DNA of 64,000 nt from Lewinellaceae bacterium. GTDB lineage: Bacteria > Bacteroidota > Bacteroidia > Chitinophagales > Saprospiraceae. The notes under the pieces are model-generated. The model saw nothing but the letters and a program-made list of their open reading frames with translations, did no database searches and was not told where the DNA came from. Below, piece after piece: positions 38,715 to 47,264 of this stretch (position 1 is the first letter of the stretch; each line of letters starts with the position of its first letter). A program made the translations under genes and the position numbers. The stretch is taken from positions 62,001 through 126,000 of the forward strand of contig JADJWX010000017.1 in assembly GCA_016716135.1 (NCBI GenBank). The letters are read 5' to 3'.

Positions 38715-39221
38715 TCAATAAAGCGGAATCTTCGTCTCCTTAGCCCCCAGGCTTTCCAGGAATTTTTTCACTTCGGCCGCTTCCTCGCCGCCCCGGTTGG
38801 CATGGTGCAGCAGGGTAAAACCGTGCGGCCCTTTGGCATTCAGCGAGGCCGGAAAAGCCTCCAGAAAGGGCCGGATAATATCCATGCGCCCAAACAATGC
38901 TGCGGTGAAAATATTGGCCTGGGCCCCCTGCTCGATGAGAAACCGGGCGAGCTCCTTGTACCCGACATGGCTGGCGGCGCCGAGGCAGGTTTCAAAATCG
39001 CCGCCTTGCCAGTCGTGCGCGGCATTGAGCAGGGTCGGGTGTTCGGCGAGCAAACCTTTCACCTTTTCCATGTCGCGGTGCCCGGCGCCGACGAAGGTTT
39101 GCACCAGTTCGCGGTCGAGCGGCTCGGGGTCTGCTGCCGGACGTACCGACGGGTTTCGAAAACCGAACAAGAGCGGTGTTGCGCCTAAAACGGCGGCGGA
39201 GAGAAATTCTTTTCTGTTCAT
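38715..39221 (-). CDS. Ankyrin-repeat protein with Tat/Sec-like N-terminus
   Basis: This 168-residue protein begins MNRKEFLSAAVLGATPLLFG, a signal-like segment. Ankyrin-type repeats follow (DMEKVKGLLAEHPTLLNAAH, GYKELARFLIEQGAQANIFT, RMDIIRPFLEAFPASLNAKG, PHGFTLLHHANRGGEEAAEV). Such small secreted ankyrin proteins are common in Bacteroidota and probably bind other proteins. It starts 7 bases after the stop of the alpha/beta hydrolase gene, so the two are likely co-transcribed. Confidence 0.8.
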   Translation of the reverse strand: MNRKEFLSAAVLGATPLLFGFRNPSVRPAADPEPLDRELVQTFVGAGHRDMEKVKGLLAEHPTLLNAAHDWQGGDFETCLGAASHVGYKELARFLIEQGAQANIFTAALFGRMDIIRPFLEAFPASLNAKGPHGFTLLHHANRGGEEAAEVKKFLESLGAKETKIPLY

Positions 39222-39228
39222 AATGCAT

Positions 39229-40544
39229 TCATTTTTTTAAAATTTCCGCTAACCAAGCAACGGCTTTTTCCGCTACAGTGGTGTCGAATTTATACGAAAA
39301 CCCACTAAATGCTTCCTGAAGGGAAGGGTATATTACCAACTGGTGATCCATACCGGGAATTTCCAAAACGTACCCAGCCCGCTTTTTTTCCGGTTCATGA
39401 TGTCGGCGATCAACACATGATCCTCGCGGCTCATAATCCAGTCGTACTCCCCGTAAATGACCAGCACCGGCAGGTTTAGTTTTTCCCAGTAGGCGGCAAT
39501 ATTGTGCTCATTGGCTTCCATGTAAAAATGTGCCGGACGGCCGTATTGGTGCCGGGGCGGCTCGTTCCACAGGCTGCGGTATTCCGGGTGCGCTTTGAAA
39601 ATTTCCTCCGGCGTCATTTTTTCATTCAAATACATGGCGTAAAATGCGGACCAGGTTTTCATTTTTTCGTTGGTGGTTGCCGGACTGTCGCCGCTAAGCG
39701 TTGAAATACGCCGCTCAATTTCCAGCATGTGCTCGTACCAGGTTTTGACATAGCAGCCGCTGACAATGATGCCTTTCAGATTTTCCTGTTGCGCAATTAT
39801 GGGCGCCATCGAACCGCCCATGCTGCCGCCAAAAAGGAAGATGCGGCTGGTGTCGACCTCCGGCATATTCCGCAGGTATTGCAGCGCAGCGCGGTAGGTC
39901 TCCAGTTCATAATTGAAGCCGTAGTCGGCACAGTCCGGCCCTTCGCTGTCGCCGACGCCGGGCTTGGTCACCCGCAGGACGTGGTACCCGCCCCGCGAAA
40001 TTTCCTGCACCATGGCTGCCCAGCCGTCGCGAAAACGCCAGTGTTGCTCCGGCGGGGAGCAGGAAAGCCATTGCACAAACAGGATGGCCGGCAATTTCCC
40101 GGCAACGCCGGCAGGCCGCGTGCTGATGGTCCGCAGGCGGTCGCCGTGCGCAGTGACCAGGGAGCCGTACCGGGTGTCGAGGCCGGGCGTGTGCTCGCGG
40201 GGATAGGGGGCGAGGGAGATCGTTGTTTCGAGCACATCGGGGCCGCGTTGCAGGAGCAACACGGCCGGCTGACCGGCTTTGAGCGATCGTCGTATTTTTT
40301 CATAGGCAATCTGATCGGGAATGCTGTGGCCGTTGATTTTTAGAATCCGGTCGCCGGGGCGCAGTCCGGCCCGGGCGGCGGCCCCGTCGGGATCGACGGT
40401 CCGAACGGTTATTCCGGGGTCGGCAAACCGGATTTCGGCCTGCCACAAACCGTGCCGGGGCAGGCTGTCGGGCTGCGCGAAAACAAACAGGGGTTGGAAG
40501 TAAAAAAACAGGAAGCAAAAATGGATCAGGTAGGTCCGCATCAT
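39229..40544 (-). CDS. Secreted alpha/beta hydrolase with N-terminal PDZ domain, frameshift near the end
   Basis: The start at 40544 gives a signal peptide (MMRTYLIHFCFLFFYFQPLF to VFAQ). A PDZ domain follows (GITVRTVDPDGAAARAGLRP, then GDRILKINGHSIPDQIAYEK), then an alpha/beta hydrolase with the oxyanion/turn region RVTKPGVGDSEGPDC, nucleophile elbow FLFGGSMGGSMAPI and catalytic Asp region VLVIYGEYDWIMSRED. The frame breaks near 39378; in the next frame the C-terminus reads YVLEIPGMDHQLVIYPSLQE, supplying the catalytic His, and ends AVAWLAEILKK with TGA at 39229-39231. Without that repair the His is missing. An esterase or peptidase is likely. The ankyrin gene follows directly. Confidence 0.8.
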
Positions 40545-40621
40545 TTTTTTTAACCCGAAAATAGCGCGACGACTTGCGGGCCAGGCTACGGATTCGGGAA
40601 AAAGGACTACGGATTTGCGAA

Positions 40622-41659
40622 TCAGGAAATCATTTGCTGCTTGCGCCACTCGGCGGGTGTGGTCCCGTTTATTTTTTTGAATGCCGCGTAAAAAGCCGAG
40701 GTTGAGTTGAAGCCGCTTTCGCCGGCGATTCCCTCGATGCTCAGGTAGTCATAGTCGGCTTGCAACAACAGTCCGGCAGATTCGGCAATACGGTATTCGT
40801 TGAGCAGTTCGGGGAATGATTTTCCAAACACGGCGTTCACCGCCCGGCTCAGCTGGTAGGGCGGCACGCCGAGCCGGGCGGCGAGTTTGGCAACGGTCAG
40901 GTTGGGGTCGGTGTGCATTTTTTCGTGGTCGAGGCAAAACTTGACCCGGTCGGCGAGTGCCGTCGTTTCAGGGTCCGGAGTTACTTCCGTTTTGCGGTTT
41001 TTGTTTTTTTGAAAAACGCCGGACAGCGGGGTTATCGCCGTCATTTTTTCCATGCCCCAAAAACTCAGGGCGTATAAAACTGCGGCGGCACAGGTTGTGA
41101 CGAGGATGTAGGTTGACTTCGTTTCGATAAATAATTGCAGGAAAAACACGGCCCAAATCATCCCGGCGCCCCCCAGCAACAAACGAAACCAGGTATGGAC
41201 GATGCCGGCCTTTGGGCTTTGCAGGCGGTTTTTCCACACCAGCCGGGCGCCGGCCAACAGGTAAGCCAAGAGCTGCAGGGCGGCCAGCACGTAGCAAACG
41301 AACATGGCCCGATCGTTCAGAAAAGGTACGGCCAAAACCAAGATTCCGGGAAAAGCCAGGTGCCACCACCAGCGTCGTGTCCGGCCAAAATTGCCGTCGA
41401 GCATTGCGGAAAGGTAGCCGTACAGCAGGGGGCCGATAGCCGCCATGCCCACCAGGCCGCAAGCCGGCGCCAGTACCCCGGTAGCCGGAAAAAGTACGAT
41501 GAGCACCGATTTTGTGATGCGGACGGCGAGCGCCAGCAAGAGTCCGGCAAGCAGCAAATTGGCGCGCCGCAGCCCGTCGTTTTTCCGCCAAAAACAGGCT
41601 GCGAGAAAAAGGCTGTGCCCGAGCGCCAGGGTACCGGTGATGGCGAGGAGAGGTGTCAT
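40622..41659 (-). CDS. AraC family regulator with seven-TM-like N-terminal domain
   Basis: The ATG at 41659 gives MTPLLAITGTLALGHSLFLA. The first ~220 residues have about seven hydrophobic helices (for example LAFPGILVLAVPFLND and LVTTCAAAVLYALSFWG). The C-terminal ~110 residues are an AraC HTH (VAKLAARLGVPPYQLSRAVN, AVFGKSFPELLNEYRIAESA, GIAGESGFNSTSAFYAAFKK). Membrane-bound AraC regulators of this form are frequent in Bacteroidota and probably sense small molecules in the membrane. The hydrolase and ankyrin genes lie downstream on the same strand, 77 bases away, and may be its targets. Confidence 0.85.
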   Translation of the reverse strand: MTPLLAITGTLALGHSLFLAACFWRKNDGLRRANLLLAGLLLALAVRITKSVLIVLFPATGVLAPACGLVGMAAIGPLLYGYLSAMLDGNFGRTRRWWWHLAFPGILVLAVPFLNDRAMFVCYVLAALQLLAYLLAGARLVWKNRLQSPKAGIVHTWFRLLLGGAGMIWAVFFLQLFIETKSTYILVTTCAAAVLYALSFWGMEKMTAITPLSGVFQKNKNRKTEVTPDPETTALADRVKFCLDHEKMHTDPNLTVAKLAARLGVPPYQLSRAVNAVFGKSFPELLNEYRIAESAGLLLQADYDYLSIEGIAGESGFNSTSAFYAAFKKINGTTPAEWRKQQMIS

Positions 41660-41713
41660 GTTGGGTAGTTTTTTTGTAAAAATACAACTTCCGGGAAACC
41701 GGAAAAACGGATG

Positions 41714-41748
41714 TACTCGTCCTATGACTTGAAGTCGTAGGACGAGTA
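41714..41748. repeat. REP-like palindrome, family B
   Basis: TACTCGTCCTATGACTT followed by the complement with one mismatch in the stem (T in place of C). It lies in the divergent region between the AraC gene and the amidophosphoribosyltransferase gene, upstream of both starts, unlike the other two copies that lie at gene ends. Confidence 0.85.
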
Positions 41749-41807
41749 ACCGCCCGCCCCTTTCCCAAACGAATTCCAAATCCCCCCACCAAAAAACAAC
41801 CCAATCC

Positions 41808-41839
41808 TTGGCCCGCTGTTTGCCAGCAACGTACCTTTG
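41808..41839 (+). promoter_or_regulatory. Bacteroidota-type promoter of the amidophosphoribosyltransferase gene
   Basis: TACCTTTG at 41832-41839 matches the -7 consensus TAnnTTTG exactly, and TTG at 41808-41810 is 21 bases upstream, within the usual -33 spacing. Transcription would start near 41846, giving a 5' UTR of about 28 bases before the ATG at 41874. Confidence 0.6.
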
Positions 41840-41873
41840 CACCAACCGGCCTTCAAATCGTTTTTCCCACACA

Positions 41874-43775
41874 ATGAGTGACCAGATCCAGCACGAATGC
41901 GGCATCGCTGTTTTGCGTTTGCGCAAACCGCTCGACTTTTACCTGAAAAAATACGGCAGCGCCTTCTACGGCGTGCAAAAACTCCAGCTGCTCCTGCAAA
42001 AAATGCGCAACCGCGGGCAGGACGGCGCCGGCATCGCCACCATCAAACTCAACCCCAAACCCGGCGAACGCTACATCAGCCGCAAACGCAGCAATACCCC
42101 CAACTCCTACCTCACCGACCTGTTCGACATGGTGTGGGGCCGCCTCAAAAACCTCACCCCCGAACAACTGCAAGACACCGCCTGGCTCAAATCCAACGCC
42201 CCCTACGCCGGCGAACTGCTCATGGGCCACCTGCGCTACGGCACCCACGGCGACAACAGCATCGAGCAAGTCCACCCCTTCCACCGGCAAAACAACTGGA
42301 TCAACCGTAACCTCCTGCTCGCCGGCAACTTCAACATGACCAACGTCGATGAACTCTTCCAGGAACTTGTCGACCTCGGCCAGTACCCCAAGGAAAAAAG
42401 TGACACGGTAACGGTGCTGGAAAAAATGGGCCACTTCCTCGACGATGAAGTCCAGCGCCTCCACACCTGGTACAAACCCGACGGCTACTCCAACCAGGAC
42501 ATCAACAACCTCATTTTTCAAAACCTCGACATCCAGCGCCTGCTGCGCCGCGCCTGCAAAAAATTTGACGGCGGCTACGTGCTCGGCGGCCTCATCGGCC
42601 ACGGCGACGGCTTCCTGCTCCGCGACCCCAGCGGCATCCGGCCCGCCTACTGGTACGAAGACGAGGAGATCATCGTGGGCGCCTCCGAACGCGCCGCCAT
42701 CCAGACGGTGTTCAACGTACCCTTCACATCGGTACAGGAACTCAAACCCGGCCATGCCCTCATCATCAAATGCCACGGCGCCGTCAGCGAAGAGCCCTTC
42801 ACCGAACCCCGCGAACACCGCGCCTGCTCCTTCGAGCGCATTTATTTCAGCCGGGGCAACGACCGTGAAATTTACCTCGAGCGCAAAAAACTGGGCGAAC
42901 TGCTCGCCAAACCCGTCCTTGAAGCCGTCGACTACGACATCGACCACACGGTGTTTTCCTACATTCCCAACACCGCTGAAGCGGCTTTTTACGGATTGGC
43001 GGAAGGCCTTGAAAAAGAACTGAACAACTGGAAACAGGAACAAATCCTGAAGCTGAAAGCCGCTAAAAAACTCAGTCCGGAAAAACTGCAAGACATCCTG
43101 AACCGCCGCCCCCGGGTGGAAAAACTGGTGCACAAAGACGAAAAACAACGCACCTTCATCGCCGACACGAAAAGCCGCAACAACATGGTCAGCTACGTGT
43201 ACGATGTGACCTACGGCCTGGTCGAAAATAAAAAAGACAACCTGGTGCTGCTCGACGACTCCATCGTGCGCGGCACCACGCTGCGCGACAGTATCGTGAA
43301 CATCGCCTCCCGGCTGAAACCCAAACAGATCATCATCCTGTCGAGCGCACCGCAAATCCGCTACCCCGATTGCTACGGCATCGACATGAGCAAAATGAAG
43401 GATTTTATCGCCTTCCAGGCGCTGGTGGAGCTGCTGCAGGAAAACGGGCAAGCCGCTTTGCTGCAAGCCGCCTACAAACGGTGCAAAGCCTCCGAAAACC
43501 TGCCTTCCGAAATGATCAAAAACGAAGTGGCAGCGCTTTACGACAATTTCGAATACTGCGAGATCAGCCAACGCATTTCCAAACTCGTTACGCCCGAAGG
43601 CATCAAAACGTCCGTGCGGGTCATTTACCAAACGCTGGACGGCCTGCACCAGGCCTGCCCGAAAAACAAGGGCGACTGGTACTTTTCCGGGCGCTACCCC
43701 ACCCCCGGCGGCAACCGCGTGGTAAACCGGGCTTTTATTAATTTTATGGAAAAACGGGACGAGCGGGCCTATTGA
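41874..43775 (+). CDS. purF: Amidophosphoribosyltransferase (PurF-type, long form)
   Basis: The 633-residue protein starts MSDQIQHECGIAVLRLRKP; Cys9 would be the N-terminal nucleophile of the glutamine amidotransferase domain after processing. Further glutaminase motifs are RNRGQDGAGIATIKL, MGHLRYGTHGDNSIEQVHPF and LLAGNFNMTNVDEL. The C-terminal half is a phosphoribosyltransferase with the PRPP motif LVLLDDSIVRGTTLRDSIV (about residue 460). It makes phosphoribosylamine, the first committed step of purine synthesis. It is longer than E. coli PurF (~505), with inserts around the middle; Bacteroidota often carry such a long form, sometimes as a second paralogue. The gene is intact, monocistronic, with strong codon bias and a clear promoter. 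Confidence 0.85.
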   Translation: MSDQIQHECGIAVLRLRKPLDFYLKKYGSAFYGVQKLQLLLQKMRNRGQDGAGIATIKLNPKPGERYISRKRSNTPNSYLTDLFDMVWGRLKNLTPEQLQDTAWLKSNAPYAGELLMGHLRYGTHGDNSIEQVHPFHRQNNWINRNLLLAGNFNMTNVDELFQELVDLGQYPKEKSDTVTVLEKMGHFLDDEVQRLHTWYKPDGYSNQDINNLIFQNLDIQRLLRRACKKFDGGYVLGGLIGHGDGFLLRDPSGIRPAYWYEDEEIIVGASERAAIQTVFNVPFTSVQELKPGHALIIKCHGAVSEEPFTEPREHRACSFERIYFSRGNDREIYLERKKLGELLAKPVLEAVDYDIDHTVFSYIPNTAEAAFYGLAEGLEKELNNWKQEQILKLKAAKKLSPEKLQDILNRRPRVEKLVHKDEKQRTFIADTKSRNNMVSYVYDVTYGLVENKKDNLVLLDDSIVRGTTLRDSIVNIASRLKPKQIIILSSAPQIRYPDCYGIDMSKMKDFIAFQALVELLQENGQAALLQAAYKRCKASENLPSEMIKNEVAALYDNFEYCEISQRISKLVTPEGIKTSVRVIYQTLDGLHQACPKNKGDWYFSGRYPTPGGNRVVNRAFINFMEKRDERAY

Positions 43776-43882
43776 GTGCGCTACTTTTTTTGACCAGGGT
43801 CAGGCTCCCCTTTGATGCGCATCATTTGTTTCAAAGGCTAATTAATGATCTTTTGTAGTGGTTCTAACTAAACTTTTTAGGT

Positions 43883-44533
43883 ATGAAACAGACCACTATC
43901 ATGACAGCCGTGGCGGCAATAGTTGCCATGCTGTTCGCACTGCAAATACAAGCTCAGAATTTCACGGAGCGCGGTAATTTCCTGATCGGTACAGCCCTTG
44001 GTTTTTCTTCCAATACGTCTACGATCTCGCAGACCAGCGGAAAAGGCGAAGGGCCGGAATCGTTCCAGTGGAACATCGCGCCGCACGTAGGCTATTTTCT
44101 CTTTGAAAATTTTGCCATCGGCGTCGGGCTCGACTACACCTTCAGCCGTGAAAAACAACCCAACGAAGACAAGAACGATGACACCGACTTGCTCTTTGGG
44201 CCGTTCGGACGGTATTACGTTCCATTTGGCGGCGACAAGGCCGTTTTTCTCGAAGGCAACTTCGGCTTCGGAACCTCCTCCGACGACCTGATCATCGACG
44301 GGCAACCGCAAAGCATCAGCACCGACATCATCGCCTTTGGCGCCGGACCGGGTTTTACCATCTTTTCAAACGACGCGATCGGCATTGAAACCTTGTTCAA
44401 ATACAACTATGCGCGCAGCCGCTTCAACACAACACAGAATGGCGTGGTAACCGAAACGACCACCAAAACCAACCAGTTTGCCGTATCGCTCGGCATCCAG
44501 GTTTATTTTGCCGGATTGCGGCGGGCGAAATGA
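43883..44533 (+). CDS. Small outer-membrane beta-barrel protein (porin-like)
   Basis: The 216-residue protein begins MKQTTIMTAVAAIVAMLFAL with a signal peptide ending at IQAQ. The rest consists of alternating strands and short turns (FLIGTALGFSSNTSTIS, APHVGYFLFENFAIGVGLDY, VFLEGNFGFGTSSDDLIIDG) and ends in FAVSLGIQVYFAGLRRAK, the usual terminal barrel strand with aromatic residue near the end. This is the 'outer membrane beta-barrel domain' type of 8-10 strands. No transport substrate is suggested. It lies 107 bases after the purF stop. Confidence 0.8.
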   Translation: MKQTTIMTAVAAIVAMLFALQIQAQNFTERGNFLIGTALGFSSNTSTISQTSGKGEGPESFQWNIAPHVGYFLFENFAIGVGLDYTFSREKQPNEDKNDDTDLLFGPFGRYYVPFGGDKAVFLEGNFGFGTSSDDLIIDGQPQSISTDIIAFGAGPGFTIFSNDAIGIETLFKYNYARSRFNTTQNGVVTETTTKTNQFAVSLGIQVYFAGLRRAK

Positions 44534-44612
44534 GGCGAGGTTCCGTCAAATTTTTTGGGTTGTGAGGCTGTCTCAGAAATATTTTTCGATCAGTGCTCGC
44601 CGTAGATTGTTC

Positions 44613-44682
44613 TTTTTCACCGCCAAGACGCGAAGACGCGAAGTTTAATTCTTGGCGTCTTCGCACCTTGGCGGTGAAAAAT
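44613..44682. repeat. Inverted repeat of the 'CACCGCCAAGACGC' type
   Basis: The arms TTTTTCACCGCCAAG and CTTGGCGGTGAAAAA enclose GACGCGAAG iterations and the complementary CTTGGCGTCTTCGC, so the whole can fold back on itself. Elements with this sequence are widespread in environmental bacterial genomes. It lies about 80 bases downstream of the porin-like gene. Confidence 0.75.
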
Positions 44683-44737
44683 TTGTCGCGCTGGGGAATA
44701 GTTTTACTTGTGATACGCCCTCTTCATCAGGCTATTT

Positions 44738-44833
44738 ACGCTCTGTGCACCGCCGTATACGCTGTGCATCTTTGTGTCATTTTTTTTCTGTTTCACGGAG
44801 TTTCGCAGCGTATACGGCGGTGCACAGAGCGTA
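44738..44833. repeat. Perfect 27-bp inverted repeat
   Basis: ACGCTCTGTGCACCGCCGTA (continuing TACGCTG) at 44738-44764 is repeated in exact inverse at 44806-44832 around a 41-base centre containing a T8 run. There is no coding potential. With the preceding element it fills most of the 408 bases between the porin-like gene and the patatin gene. Confidence 0.85.
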
Positions 44834-44940
44834 GAGGCAATTTAACGTTCGGAAACATTCACAATACCAGGCGCCGCAAAAAACACGGCATTTCCACAGT
44901 CAAACAAGTATAAAACCTGTACTTTTTCGTTTGAAAAACT

Positions 44941-47190
44941 ATGAGACGAAATCGTTCAATTTTATACTCCTTCCCGTGGCGATTGGTGGTATTGCATCTG
45001 CGCAACCATTTGGTCTTAATCGGTTTATGGATTTTCCTGGCTCTGCTGATGACCGGCGTGAGCGGCCGTTTTTTTGGAATCCACTACCTGCTGCTCACAC
45101 CGGAATACCACGGTGAGGTCAACTTTTGGAGTTTCTTCCTCACCGGAGCCGCCTGCGGTGCGTTTTTCCTGATCTGGAACCTGACGACCTACCTGCTGAG
45201 CGCCCACCGGTTTCCCTTTCTGGCTACCCTGAATGCGCCATTCACCAAGTTTGGCCTGAACAACAGCATTATCCCCTTTGTCTTTCTCGCTACCTACGTA
45301 ATTGCTTCGGTGCGCTTCCAGTGGCACGATGAACTCACCGACACCTGGTCGAACATCCGCAACATCGCCGGCTTTTTGATCGGCCTGAACGCCATGATCA
45401 TTGCCGTGGCCGCCTACCTGCACCTTACCAACAAGGATGCCGCCGCTTTTTTGCGGCCCGGGCAGTTTGTCCCGAAACCGGGGAGCAAGTTGCTGGCTCC
45501 CGGCTACCGCATGCCTACCCTCTGGGAGATCCGCAGCGGCGCAACCCGCTGGCGGGTCGACAGTTACCTGACCGAACGCCTCCACCTGCGCCCCGTGCGT
45601 ACGGTGGCGCACTACGACCCGGAGATCATCGGCCGCGTTTTTCGCCAAAACCACTGGAACGCCGTGGTGGTGCAACTGATGGCCGTGCTGATCCTGATGC
45701 TGCTCGGCTTGTTCATGGATCAGCCCTGGGCGCGGATTCCCACCGGGGCCACTATTTTTCTGCTGGCCAGCATGGCCATGGCAGTTTTCGGGGCCATCGT
45801 CTTTTGGTTTCGCCATTGGGGCACCCTGGTGTTTATCGTGCTGATGGTGGCGGTGAACTACACGACCGGACTCGGTTTTTTCCACTACCGCAACCGGGCC
45901 TATGGCCTGGATTACAAACTAAAAAATCGCGCGGAGTATACCTACCGGGCACTGGAGGAACTATACCACCCCGACACCCTCGCGCGCGACGCGGCCGAAA
46001 CCCGGAGAATCCTGAACAATTGGCTGGCAAAAAACCGCGCAGCCGGGGTACAGCGCCCCAAACTGGTGTTTATCTGCGCCAGCGGCGGCGGTATGCGCTC
46101 CTCGCTGTGGACCATGCAAACGCTCCAGCGCGCCGACGAAGCCACCAACGGCCGCCTGCTCCGCCAAACGGCGCTCATCAGCGGAGCCTCCGGCGGCGTG
46201 CTGGGCGCGGCGTACCTGCGCGAACTCTACCTGCGCCGGCAACTGGGCGAAATCCCCTCCGTACACGACCCCAAGTACACCGGCGACATCGCCCTGGACC
46301 TGCTGAACCCCGTTAGTTTTGCCATTATTTCCAACGACCTGTTTTTCCCGGTGCGCTCCTTCCGGTCGGGCGATTACTCCTACCGCCGCGACCGGGGCTA
46401 CCTTTTCGAGCGCCAGCTCAACGAAAACTGCCGGGGCATGCTCGACAAACGCCTGGCCGATTACCGGCGCCCGGAAGCGGAAGCCCGCATACCCATGCTG
46501 GTCATTTCACCCTTTATCCTGAACGACGCCCGGCGCCTGCTGATCAGCCCGCAGGGCGTTTCGTACCTCATGCGGGCGCCCGACAACCCGCTGCGCAGCA
46601 TCCAGCCCGAACTCGACGGCGTAGACTTTCGCCGGCTCTTTGCCCGACAGGAAGCCGACAGCCTGGCTTTCACCACGGCCCTGCGTATGAACTGCACCTA
46701 CCCGCTCATCCTGCCGCCCACCTGGCTGCCCACCGAACCCTCCGTGGAAGCCATGGACGCTGGTTTTCGCGACAATTTTGGCATAACCACCGCCGTACGC
46801 TTCGTGCATACGTTCAAAGACTGGATTCGGGAAAACACCGGCGGCGTGGTGATCGTGCAGGTGCGTTGCTGGGAAAAAATCGACCCGATCCGGCAAAGCG
46901 ATTCCAAGGGGATTGTTGAAAACCTGTTCGCCCCTTTCGGTGCTGCCGCCCGCATCACGGCCATGCAGGACTACGAGCAAGACAATGCCCTTTCGCTGCT
47001 CAACGATGTGCTCGGCGACGACCAACTCCAGGTCATCCGCTTCATTTACGAGCCCCTGAAAAAAGAAAACGAGGCCTCCATGAGCCTGCACCTGAGCAAA
47101 CGGGAAAAACTGGACATCCTGGAATCGTTTGAACAGCCGGAGGTGCAGGCGAATTTGTCGTTGTTGAAGGCGGTGTTGGGGGTGGAGTAA
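44941..47190 (+). CDS. Membrane-anchored patatin-like phospholipase
   Basis: The 749-residue protein has an N-terminal membrane region of about 6 helices (LVLIGLWIFLALLMTGVSG, FWSFFLTGAACGAFFLIWN, AVVVQLMAVLILMLLGLFMD, FLLASMAMAVFGAIVFWF). From about residue 370 a patatin-like domain follows with LVFICASGGGMRSSLWTMQ (oxyanion hole) and ALISGASGGVLGAAYLRELY (G-x-S-x-G nucleophile), and VEAMDAGFRDNFGITTAV (the D-G/A catalytic Asp region). It would hydrolyse acyl esters at the inner membrane face. The last ~200 bases (QVIRFIYEPLKKENEASMSL to LLKAVLGVE) are present again in shortened form at 48484-48549 and 48868-49066. GC-rich, intact and monocistronic. Confidence 0.8.
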   Translation: MRRNRSILYSFPWRLVVLHLRNHLVLIGLWIFLALLMTGVSGRFFGIHYLLLTPEYHGEVNFWSFFLTGAACGAFFLIWNLTTYLLSAHRFPFLATLNAPFTKFGLNNSIIPFVFLATYVIASVRFQWHDELTDTWSNIRNIAGFLIGLNAMIIAVAAYLHLTNKDAAAFLRPGQFVPKPGSKLLAPGYRMPTLWEIRSGATRWRVDSYLTERLHLRPVRTVAHYDPEIIGRVFRQNHWNAVVVQLMAVLILMLLGLFMDQPWARIPTGATIFLLASMAMAVFGAIVFWFRHWGTLVFIVLMVAVNYTTGLGFFHYRNRAYGLDYKLKNRAEYTYRALEELYHPDTLARDAAETRRILNNWLAKNRAAGVQRPKLVFICASGGGMRSSLWTMQTLQRADEATNGRLLRQTALISGASGGVLGAAYLRELYLRRQLGEIPSVHDPKYTGDIALDLLNPVSFAIISNDLFFPVRSFRSGDYSYRRDRGYLFERQLNENCRGMLDKRLADYRRPEAEARIPMLVISPFILNDARRLLISPQGVSYLMRAPDNPLRSIQPELDGVDFRRLFARQEADSLAFTTALRMNCTYPLILPPTWLPTEPSVEAMDAGFRDNFGITTAVRFVHTFKDWIRENTGGVVIVQVRCWEKIDPIRQSDSKGIVENLFAPFGAAARITAMQDYEQDNALSLLNDVLGDDQLQVIRFIYEPLKKENEASMSLHLSKREKLDILESFEQPEVQANLSLLKAVLGVE

Positions 47191-47264
47191 ATTCTTATTT
47201 ATTTGGGCTAGTTCGACAAATAGCATTACTTTGTGTTTGTTTTTTTTACATAAAGTAAAGCATC

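Noticed and set aside
41853..43649. 598-codon open frame antisense to the amidophosphoribosyltransferase
   Set aside because: The plus-strand protein has catalytic motifs and a promoter; the antisense product is a by-product of GC-rich codon bias.
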